DNA of 7,325 nucleotides from an uncultured Actinomycetes bacterium (GTDB lineage: Bacteria; Actinomycetota; Thermoleophilia; Solirubrobacterales; 70-9), in assembly GCA_937907435.1 (NCBI GenBank), contig CALCIA010000181.1:1-7325 (forward strand). The letters are read 5' to 3'. The notes beneath the pieces are model-generated. The model made no database searches, was not told where the DNA came from, and saw only the letters and a list, made by a program, of their open reading frames with translations. Of this stretch, positions 1 through 4,194 are shown piece by piece. Position numbers and translations under genes: made by a program. Every line of letters begins with the position of its first letter. Position 1 is the stretch's first letter.

Positions 1-61
1 CACGGATCCGTGACCCTCCCGTGCGCCTCCCGCCGGTGTCCCTCCACACCTTCCGCACACC

Positions 62-111
62 CGCCCCTCTCGCCACGGCCACAGCCTGCCCGGGCCGTGG
101 CGAGAGGGGCG
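62..111 (+). repeat. Perfect 19-bp stem hairpin with 12-nt loop ACAGCCTGCCCG
   Basis: The left arm (62-80, CGCCCCTCTCGCCACGGCC) and right arm (93-111) are exact reverse complements, separated by the loop ACAGCCTGCCCG (81-92). No U-tract follows, so a classical intrinsic terminator is not shown, although strong hairpins without U-tracts are often proposed as terminators in high-GC actinobacteria. The loop matches 11 of 12 bases of the loop of the hairpin at 7202-7259 read on the minus strand, while the stems are unrelated in sequence. This argues for a family of structured elements. Confidence 0.85.
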
Positions 112-121
112 CGTCCGTCAT

Positions 122-254
122 CCGGGCGACAGCTTGCGAGGCCTGGACCCTCCCGGGCGACAGCTCGCGAGACCCCGTCCCTTCCCGGGGCGCCAGCTTG
201 CGGGCCCCGTACCTCCCCACGCACCGACTCCCCCGGGCGCGGAGCTCGTGGGAG
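122..254. repeat. Degenerate direct-repeat array, unit about CCGGGCGACAGCTTGCGAG
   Basis: Copy 1 (122-140) and copy 2 (153-171) match at 18 of 19 positions with a 31-bp period. Copy 3 (185-204) has one inserted G and two substitutions. A fourth, more decayed copy is seen at 232-254. Each core is followed by a short C-rich spacer. Similarity falls from left to right, as expected of an old tandem array. Too degenerate and too short-spaced to be a CRISPR array. Function unknown. Confidence 0.6.
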
Positions 255-289
255 TCATGATCCTTTGGCGAAGGACGTGGCCCCGGGGA

Positions 290-306
290 TCCCTGCGGAC
301 CAGGGA
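290..306 (-). terminator. Possible terminator hairpin downstream of xre1
   Basis: TCCCTG-CGGAC-CAGGGA forms a perfect 6-bp stem with a 5-nt loop, extendable by two pairs across one mismatch. It starts 8 bases past the stop codon of the minus-strand regulator ending at 315. There is no T-tract, so termination is inferred only from position and stem. Confidence 0.3.
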
Positions 307-314
307 CCCGAGGC

Positions 315-596
315 CTAGCCTCTCACCCGCGGCAGCTCCGGTGGGTCGGAGACGACGAATTCGCCGTTCCCGGGGCCGGGCCTGAAGACGATCCCCTCGA
401 GCAGCGTCGGTAGCGGTACTTCGAGCGCGCCGGCCAGTCGGATCAAGGTTTCGAGAAGCGGCTGACGCTGACCGGTCTCGAACAGGCTGATCTGGGTCCG
501 ATGGACGCCCGCGCGTTCCGCGAGGCTCTCTTGGCTCAGCCTCCTCGCCTGCCGAATCCGCAGGAGATTCCCGCCAAACCGCTGCAAAACGTCCAT
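315..596 (-). CDS. Small Xre-family HTH transcriptional regulator (xre1)
   Basis: A 93-aa protein that is almost entirely one Xre/Cro-type helix-turn-helix domain (about residues 5-60), presumably a dimeric DNA-binding regulator. Helix 2 is SQESLAERA (21-29) and the recognition helix region is RTQISLFE (33-40). The scaffold TLIRLAGALEVP follows, then a short tail, LLEGIVFRPGPGNGEFVV, of a type shared with xre2. There is no sensor, peptidase or other effector domain. The frame is open upstream to a TTG at 668, but the ATG at 596 is preferred because it aligns the N-terminus with xre3 and leaves the SOS-like box (638-651) outside the gene. Shine-Dalgarno match is weak (GAGAG about 10 bases upstream). 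Divergent from the Xre/HEPN operon. Family assignment is sure; target genes are unknown. Confidence 0.88.
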   Translation of the reverse strand: MDVLQRFGGNLLRIRQARRLSQESLAERAGVHRTQISLFETGQRQPLLETLIRLAGALEVPLPTLLEGIVFRPGPGNGEFVVSDPPELPRVRG

Positions 597-637
597 TCTC
601 ACAGGCTCTCTGCTTCCTAGCTGCGGGCAACAGGCTG

Positions 638-651
638 GGAACATACGTTCG
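638..651 (-). promoter_or_regulatory. LexA (SOS) box-like operator upstream of xre1
   Basis: GGAACATACGTTCG; on the gene strand CGAACGTATGTTCC. This matches 13 of 14 positions of the established Bacillus/actinobacterial LexA consensus CGAAC-RNRY-GTTCG, including all inner positions. It lies 41 bp upstream of the xre1 ATG. It is about 20 bp downstream of a TTGAAA (minus strand of 673-678) that could serve as a -35, so it would overlap the -10 or start region. It shares 16 bases (GGAACATAYGTTCGTA) with the box at xre3. LexA binding is inferred; the Xre proteins themselves might bind it instead. Confidence 0.6.
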
Positions 652-679
652 TAGTCGGATACAGACAATACGTTTCAAG

Positions 680-728
680 TTGCTGTAAGCTGACCACAGC
701 AAGCGGTTGCTCGACGCCCCATTGCTGT
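680..728. promoter_or_regulatory. Cluster of TTGCTGT half-sites in the divergent promoter region
   Basis: TTGCTGT (680-686) and ACAGCAA (696-702) form a perfect 7-bp inverted repeat with a 9-bp spacer, and a third TTGCTGT lies at 722-728. The copies sit between the divergent xre1 and Xre/HEPN operon starts. An inverted repeat with centres 16 bp apart suits a dimeric HTH protein, for example autoregulation by the protein encoded at 787. The third copy overlaps a weak candidate promoter (TTGCTG 722-727, CATCAT 745-750, 17-bp spacer). Confidence 0.4.
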
Positions 729-776
729 TCGCTGTGGCCGCGCGCATCATGTGACATTTTCTGAGCGAGAAAACGT

Positions 777-783
777 GAGGTGA
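777..783 (+). promoter_or_regulatory. Ribosome binding site deciding the GTG start at 787
   Basis: GAGGTGA lies with its AGG core 6 bases before the GTG at 787. The next in-frame GTG (793) would sit 12 bases away, so 787 is preferred. Confidence 0.6.
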
Positions 784-786
784 GTC

Positions 787-1533
787 GTGAGTGTCGGTAC
801 TATCGAGCATGTGACGTCGCTCGACTTCAAGTCCCCTTTCGACGAGCTGACCGAGCTGCGCGCCCTCCTGACGACCCAGGAGATCGCGGACATGACGGGC
901 CTCCGCCGCGAGACGATCTCGCGGGCCCGCCCGGACAGTCGCTTCCAGCGGCGAACCGAGAAGGCCTTGCGGGACCTCTACCTCGTCGTCACCAAGATGA
1001 AATCCGCAGCCGGTGAGGAACTCGGCCAGCTCGGTGCGGTCCTCAGGCGACCGCAAACGGAGTTCGCGGGGCGCTCGATCGCCGAGCTCTTGAGGGAGGG
1101 TGAGATCGAGGCCATCCTCGATGGCCTCTCGGTCGATGCACCGACGGAAGCGGAAGGGCTGGCGAACTTCCAGCTCGACCCAAAAGTTGAAGACCGACTG
1201 ACTCCCTGGAACGAGCCCTCGGAGGCGACCGTCGTCGAAGACCCGACCTTGGACGAGCGAGTGGACGCGCTGCTCGCGGCAGACCCCGAGCTTCGCTCGC
1301 GATTGAGCGAAATCGAAGCGGCGCTGGTCGGACATTTCGGTCCGGGGGCCAGAGTCGAGCGAAAAATCATCAGCGAGTACGACGACCCGGGAGGAGGCGA
1401 CGAGCTCTACCTCCGCGTGCACACTGATCTGTCGTACGGCGAGGAGGTCGACCGTCTCGCCGAGTTCCTCCGCAGGCAGGAGGGCTTGTTGGCTCCCGTG
1501 CGGCAACAATTGGTCATCGGGTTCCTCGGATGA
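787..1533 (+). CDS. Xre/MbcA-like antitoxin or regulator fused to a C-terminal domain of unknown function
   Basis: A 248-aa protein, first gene of a two-gene operon. Residues 27-48 form a helix-turn-helix (LLTTQEIADMTGLRRETISR). Residues 78-114 (LGAVLRRPQ...FAGRSIAELLREGEIEAILDGL) resemble the C-terminal part of Xre/MbcA/ParS-type antitoxins, where a short W/F-x-G-x-(S/T)-P/I-x-ELL segment precedes the end. An acidic linker (about 115-155) leads to a C-terminal domain (about 156-248) with ERVDALLAADPELR, HFGPGARVERKII and DELYLRVHTDLSYGEEVDRL, seen by me only as a recurring uncharacterised domain beside HEPN genes. Its stop overlaps the HEPN start (ATGA), implying translational coupling and a fixed ratio of the two proteins. 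Likely role, by inference: DNA-binding antitoxin or partner of the HEPN protein. It could also be a plain regulator. Confidence 0.72.
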   Translation: MSVGTIEHVTSLDFKSPFDELTELRALLTTQEIADMTGLRRETISRARPDSRFQRRTEKALRDLYLVVTKMKSAAGEELGQLGAVLRRPQTEFAGRSIAELLREGEIEAILDGLSVDAPTEAEGLANFQLDPKVEDRLTPWNEPSEATVVEDPTLDERVDALLAADPELRSRLSEIEAALVGHFGPGARVERKIISEYDDPGGGDELYLRVHTDLSYGEEVDRLAEFLRRQEGLLAPVRQQLVIGFLG

Positions 1534-1910
1534 TCTGGGCCAACTACGTTGTCCTCGCCGGCAGCTTGGTGGGTCACGAGTTCGAGGCCTCGAAGCGAAG
1601 CGCGATCAGCCGCGCCTACTACGGCGCCTTCAACGTTGCGCGGCGCTGGCTTGAAGCGCGCGACATGCCAATCGATAATCGAGGCGCCCACGTACGGGTC
1701 TGGCGCACATTTCGCGCGGCGCGCCGAGCCACTCCCGACACCAGGGAGAAGTGGCAAATGGTCGGTGAGCTGGGCGGAGAGCTGCGCGCCCTTCGCAATC
1801 AAGTCGACTACGCCGACGTGGTCCCGGGCCTCGATGACCAGGCCCTCGATGCTGTCGACACCGCGGAGCGGATCATCGCGCTCCTCGACGAGCTCGAGCT
1901 CGTCGACTGA
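1530..1910 (+). CDS. HEPN-domain protein, putative toxin or RNA-targeting partner
   Basis: A 126-aa all-helical protein with the hallmarks of HEPN domains. SAISRAYYGAFNVARRWLE (24-42) is the typical first core helix, followed by a conserved H54-x3-W58-x2-F61 stretch. The C-terminal helix ends LRALRNQVDYAD (85-96). In HEPN ribonucleases the catalytic motif is R-x4-6-H; here the spacing from R89 puts Tyr94 at the histidine position (R89-N90-Q-V-D93-Y94). Classical metal-independent RNase activity is therefore doubtful, although this RNxxDY variant is common among stand-alone HEPN proteins. It starts inside the stop of the preceding gene (ATGA), so the pair is co-translated and probably forms a complex. 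No nucleotidyltransferase (MNT) gene of the classical HEPN/MNT pair is present. Toxin function is inferred from family and context. Confidence 0.75.
   Translation: MIWANYVVLAGSLVGHEFEASKRSAISRAYYGAFNVARRWLEARDMPIDNRGAHVRVWRTFRAARRATPDTREKWQMVGELGGELRALRNQVDYADVVPGLDDQALDAVDTAERIIALLDELELVD
1885..1906. repeat. 22-bp perfect palindrome at the 3' end of the HEPN gene
   Basis: The 22 bases centred between 1895 and 1896 (core GACGAGCTCGAGCTCGTC) equal their own reverse complement. They lie within the last codons of the HEPN gene (LDELELVD), 2 bases before its stop. With no spacer it is a poor RNA hairpin but a good dimer site or cruciform. It may simply reflect GAG/CTC codon bias. Confidence 0.5.
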
Positions 1911-1966
1911 CCGCACCCGAGGCGCCCGCGAGCCCGTTACGCAAGCTGACCGGGATTTAGTCACCG

Positions 1967-2001
1967 GGCTGTAACCAAAATGTAGAGGCTGTAGAACAAA
2001 A
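1967..2001 (+). promoter_or_regulatory. AT-rich direct repeat upstream of xre2, candidate promoter/operator
   Basis: GGCTGTAACCAAAA (1967-1980) and GGCTGTAGAACAAAA (1987-2001) are near-identical copies 20 bp apart, about two helix turns. This is the most AT-rich part of the 118-bp gap between the HEPN gene and xre2 and the only obvious place for an xre2 promoter. No SOS box is found here, unlike at xre1 and xre3. Confidence 0.35.
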
Positions 2002-2028
2002 AATTTCGGGTTGGGAGCATTGCGGGCG

Positions 2029-2295
2029 GTGGCCGCGGCACTCGACATCTCGGAACGATTTGCCGCGAACCTGGCGCGGGAGCGGGAAGCGGTGGGGTTG
2101 AGCCAGGAGGAGCTCGCCGGTCGCGCGGACATCCATCGCACGCAGGTCAGCCTGATCGAGGGCGGCAAGCGGATGCCGCGCCTCGACACGCTGGTGAAGC
2201 TCGCCGGCGCCCTCGACGTCCCGCCCGCGAGGCTCCTCGACGGGATCTCGTGGGAGCCGACGGTCACCAAGGTCGGCCACTTCCGGGTCGAATAG
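2029..2295 (+). CDS. Small Xre-family HTH transcriptional regulator (xre2)
   Basis: An 88-aa single-domain Xre/Cro-type regulator. It has SQEELAGRA for helix 2 and RTQVSLIE for the recognition helix, then PRLDTLVKLAGALDVPPARLLDGISWEP and a short tail ending GHFRVE, the same layout as xre1. No effector domain. The start is uncertain. The GTG at 2029 has a GGGAG (2013-2017) 11 bases upstream and gives a length close to its paralogues. The frame is also open from TTG codons at 2011 and 2020. xre2 and xre3 share a 27-base identical stretch (2177-2203 and 2545-2571, covering RLDTLVKL), which indicates a tandem duplication rather than independent acquisition. Targets unknown. Confidence 0.85.
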   Translation: MAAALDISERFAANLAREREAVGLSQEELAGRADIHRTQVSLIEGGKRMPRLDTLVKLAGALDVPPARLLDGISWEPTVTKVGHFRVE

Positions 2296-2307
2296 CCGCT
2301 TCTCCCG

Positions 2308-2346
2308 CCGTCGATCAAACCGTCGATCAAACGTGCGCAATTTGCG
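2308..2346. repeat. 12-bp tandem repeat plus CGCAA-T-TTGCG inverted repeat
   Basis: CCGTCGATCAAA occurs twice in immediate tandem (2308-2319, 2320-2331). Four bases on lies CGCAA-T-TTGCG (2336-2346), a perfect 5-bp inverted repeat. Both are in the 110-bp gap between xre2 and xre3 and could be regulator-binding sites for xre3, but function is unproven. Confidence 0.5.
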
Positions 2347-2390
2347 ACCCCTTCGGGTTGCTTTGTCCGTGGAGATGTCTGACTTTTAGG

Positions 2391-2404
2391 GGAACATATG
2401 TTCG
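2391..2404 (+). promoter_or_regulatory. LexA (SOS) box-like operator abutting the xre3 start codon
   Basis: GGAACATATGTTCG contains the perfect 12-bp palindrome GAACATATGTTC and matches 13 of 14 positions of the LexA consensus CGAAC-RNRY-GTTCG. It ends one base before the ATG at 2406, so it would cover the transcription start or the initiation region. Upstream is TTGTCCGTGGA (2363-2373), close to the TTGTCRGTGGC element of PafBC-type (RecA-independent) damage promoters, and TAGGGGA at 2387-2393, but the gap is 13 rather than the published 8 bases. LexA binding is inferred; autoregulation by an Xre protein is the alternative. Confidence 0.62.
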
Positions 2405-2405
2405 T

Positions 2406-2705
2406 ATGGAGAGCCCGCAACAGCAGCTCGGCAGGAACCTGGCCGGCCAGCGCAAGATGGCCGGGCTCAGCCAGGAAGAGCTGGCCTTCCGGGCCAACCT
2501 GGATCGCACCCTCATCAGCCTGATCGAGCGGGGCAAGCGCAACGCGCGCCTCGACACGCTGGTGAAGCTCGGCAAGGGCCTCGGCGTGCCGCCCGCGAGC
2601 CTGCTGAAAGGGATCCCCTCGGACAGGTCGGCCGAGCAGGCCGGCGACGGGCTCGCCGGAGCCCGGGGCCACGCCGACGGCTATCCCTGGAGCTTGCGTT
2701 CGTAG
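2406..2705 (+). CDS. Small Xre-family HTH transcriptional regulator (xre3)
   Basis: A 99-aa Xre/Cro-type regulator with helix 2 SQEELAFRA (22-30), recognition helix RTLISLIE (34-41) and RLDTLVKLGKGLGVPPASLLKGI. It is the closest relative of xre2 by DNA identity. Unlike xre1 and xre2 it lacks the short G-x-F-x-V ending. Its last 30 or so residues are a glycine/alanine-rich tail that runs into the 3' end of the opposing GNAT-like gene, with 25 bp of convergent overlap (2681-2705). The ATG at 2406 is the only sensible start, but it has no properly spaced Shine-Dalgarno (AGGGG is 13 bases away) and follows directly on the palindromic operator. Leaderless or weakly translated mRNA is possible. Targets unknown. 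Confidence 0.85.
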   Translation: MESPQQQLGRNLAGQRKMAGLSQEELAFRANLDRTLISLIERGKRNARLDTLVKLGKGLGVPPASLLKGIPSDRSAEQAGDGLAGARGHADGYPWSLRS

Positions 2706-3805
2706 ACGCGGTACTTCTTCACCACGCGGCCGTTCATCGCTTCGAGGCCGGCGTTCATTGCGTGGTTCGTCTCCAAGATGAAGCCGGCCTCGCCACCTTT
2801 GAGGCGGGAACGGGCAGCGGCTTCGAAGTGTTCGACGTAGAGGAGGGCGGCGACGCCGGTGTGCTGCCACTCGGGCTTCACGCCGAGGAAGCCGACGCGG
2901 AGGCGGTCGGTGGTGCGGTTGCGGCGCAGGAAGTGCCACCAGCCGGTGGGGAGGACCTTGCCGTTCATGCGTTTCTGGAGCTGGTTGGCGTCCATCACGG
3001 TGATCGCCATCGCGATGGTCTCGCCGTCTTTTTCGGCGACCATGAACCATTCCGGCGAGTAGACGATCTGGAGGTCGAGCGCGTAGGCGTCGAGATCCTC
3101 CTTGGAGTAGGGGACGAAGCCCCAGTTCTCCGACCAGGCGGAGTTGTAGACCTCGGCGAACTTGTCGAGGTCCTTGCGCAGGGAGCGGCGGGTCATTTTG
3201 CGGACCGTCACGCCGTACTTCTCGCGGCACCGTTTGGCGAGTTTTTCGATGATCGGCTTCATCGAGGCGCGGTCGTCGATCGAGAGGTCCCAGGAGAGGA
3301 GGTCCATCGCCTTCTCCAGGCCGAGCTCCTCGATCTGCCGCTGGTAGCGGGGCGGGTGCCAGTTCTGGCGGACCAGCGGTTCGAGCTCGAAGCCCTCGAT
3401 CAGGACCCCGCCCTCCTCGTTGAGGTTGAAGTCCATCGGCCCGAGCATCTGGTCGCACCCGCGCGCCCGCAGCCACGCTTCCGCGGTGCCGACGAGGGCG
3501 GCGAGGACCTCCGGGTCGTCCTCGAACTCGAGGAAGCCGAACATCCCCGCCCGGGTGCCGTGGAACCGGTTGTAGGCGAAGTCGATCTGGGCGGTGATCC
3601 GGCCGACCACGCGCCCGTCGCGCCGCGCCAGGAAGTAATCGGCTTCGCCGTGGGTGAAGTAGGCGTTCAGCTTGCGGGTGAGGAACTGATGGCGCTCGAC
3701 CTTCAGCGGCGTCACCCAAGGCGTGCCCTTGTGCAGGCGGAACGGCAGGTCGATGAATTCCGCGATCTCGCGGCGGTTCTTCACGGTGGTGATCTCGACC
3801 GCCAT
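2681..3805 (-). CDS. GNAT-like acyltransferase superfamily protein of unknown substrate
   Basis: A 374-aa protein, last gene of a three-gene operon. The N-terminal half has a GNAT-like pattern: DYFLARRDGRVVGRITAQIDFAYN, then FGFLEFEDDPEVLAALVGTAEAWLRARG and GPMDFNLNEEGGVLIEGFE. The C-terminal half holds a second such unit: WFMVAEKDGETIAMAITVMD, then GFLGVKPEWQHTGVAALLYVE (305-325), whose Q314-H-T-G-V-A319 resembles the acetyl-CoA pyrophosphate-binding Q/R-x-x-G-x-G/A loop. Length and layout match the roughly 370-380-aa conserved proteins annotated as GNAT-like, sometimes misnamed dATP pyrophosphohydrolase; no reaction is established for them that I know of. No signal peptide or membrane segment. 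Its ATG overlaps the stop of the upstream gene by one base (TGATG), with AGAGG 8 bases before it. Its 3' end overlaps xre3 convergently. Confidence 0.78.
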   Translation of the reverse strand: MAVEITTVKNRREIAEFIDLPFRLHKGTPWVTPLKVERHQFLTRKLNAYFTHGEADYFLARRDGRVVGRITAQIDFAYNRFHGTRAGMFGFLEFEDDPEVLAALVGTAEAWLRARGCDQMLGPMDFNLNEEGGVLIEGFELEPLVRQNWHPPRYQRQIEELGLEKAMDLLSWDLSIDDRASMKPIIEKLAKRCREKYGVTVRKMTRRSLRKDLDKFAEVYNSAWSENWGFVPYSKEDLDAYALDLQIVYSPEWFMVAEKDGETIAMAITVMDANQLQKRMNGKVLPTGWWHFLRRNRTTDRLRVGFLGVKPEWQHTGVAALLYVEHFEAAARSRLKGGEAGFILETNHAMNAGLEAMNGRVVKKYRVYERKLQG

Positions 3806-4182
3806 CAGCAGTACCTCTCTTCGACTTCGGCGAGGAAGGCGTCGAAGAGGCGTTCGAAGGCGTCACCGTCGAGGCTGATTTCCTCGCCCGGCTCGAACCC
3901 CAGCACCGAAGCCTCGGCCCGCAGCTTGATCCCTTTCGGCACCGTCATCACGGCGCCGTGCTCGATCACCGAGTCGGCGATCACCCGCACCTCGTTCAGC
4001 GGGTTGCCGTCGCGGCCTTCGACCTTCGGGATCCGTTGGGCGAACCAATGCTCGAGCGCCACCACCAGCTGGTTCCACGCCACCGACCCCGCGCCCACGC
4101 GCCGCAGCTCCTCGACCGCGGCCCCGATCGACTCGCGGCAGGTGGCGACGTAGTGGCGGTCATAGCCGGTGCGGGGCAGCAT
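3805..4182 (-). CDS. Conserved hypothetical protein, 125 aa
   Basis: A small soluble, probably cytoplasmic protein with no signal peptide or membrane segment. The central block EGRDGNPLNEVRVIADSVIEHGAVMTVPKGIKLRAEASVLGFEPGEEISLDGDAFERLFDAFLAEVEERY recalls a family of unnamed proteins I associate with actinobacteria (pattern KDGNPLNEVR followed by SVL-x5-GD/E-x-I-L), with no assigned function. It is the middle gene of the operon, starting 12 bp after the dehydrogenase stop and sharing one base with the GNAT-like start. That suggests co-expression and perhaps a joint role with those genes. The start ATG at 4182 lacks an evident Shine-Dalgarno, consistent with translation continuing from the dehydrogenase. 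Confidence 0.82.
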   Translation of the reverse strand: MLPRTGYDRHYVATCRESIGAAVEELRRVGAGSVAWNQLVVALEHWFAQRIPKVEGRDGNPLNEVRVIADSVIEHGAVMTVPKGIKLRAEASVLGFEPGEEISLDGDAFERLFDAFLAEVEERYC

Positions 4183-4194
4183 GGATCGGGGAAG

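Larger units (their letters stand above)
1..314. other. Intergenic repeat-rich region, no supported gene
   Basis: No reading frame here looks like a protein; the open frames are proline/arginine-rich translations of GC-rich DNA. It starts with a 12-bp palindrome cut by the window edge (CACGGATCCGTG, 1-12). It then holds a 19-bp stem hairpin (62-111), a degenerate direct-repeat array (122-254) and a smaller hairpin just beyond the end of xre1 (290-306). A short inverted repeat TCCTT-TGGCG-AAGGA lies at 261-275. A gene ending to the left of the window cannot be excluded, but nothing here shows one. Confidence 0.6.

Noticed and set aside
122..254. CRISPR array
   Set aside because: Only three to four degenerate repeats with spacers of about 12-15 bases that are themselves C-rich and alike; no cas genes.
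10..318. Short plus-strand frames in the left region
   Set aside because: Proline/arginine-rich, no ribosome binding site, and they run through the hairpin and the repeat array.
118..1509. 463-aa minus-strand open frame
   Set aside because: It runs antisense through the well-supported HTH gene at 787-1533 and through the xre1 region in another frame. Its translation is arginine/glycine-rich without a domain.
1549..1974. 141-aa plus-strand frame overlapping the HEPN gene
   Set aside because: Serine/arginine-rich shadow in another frame; the HEPN frame has family motifs and coupled start.
2347..2358. ACCC-CTTC-GGGT mini-hairpin as an xre2 terminator
   Set aside because: A 4-bp stem without a T-tract is too weak to support.
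1407..3866. 819-aa minus-strand open frame
   Set aside because: It crosses several real genes on both strands; low-complexity R/P/G-rich sequence typical of GC-rich shadow frames.
2762..4153. 463-aa plus-strand frame antisense to the GNAT-like gene
   Set aside because: V/L/A/E-rich mirror of the real codons; the minus-strand frame has a recognisable family, coupled starts and a ribosome binding site.
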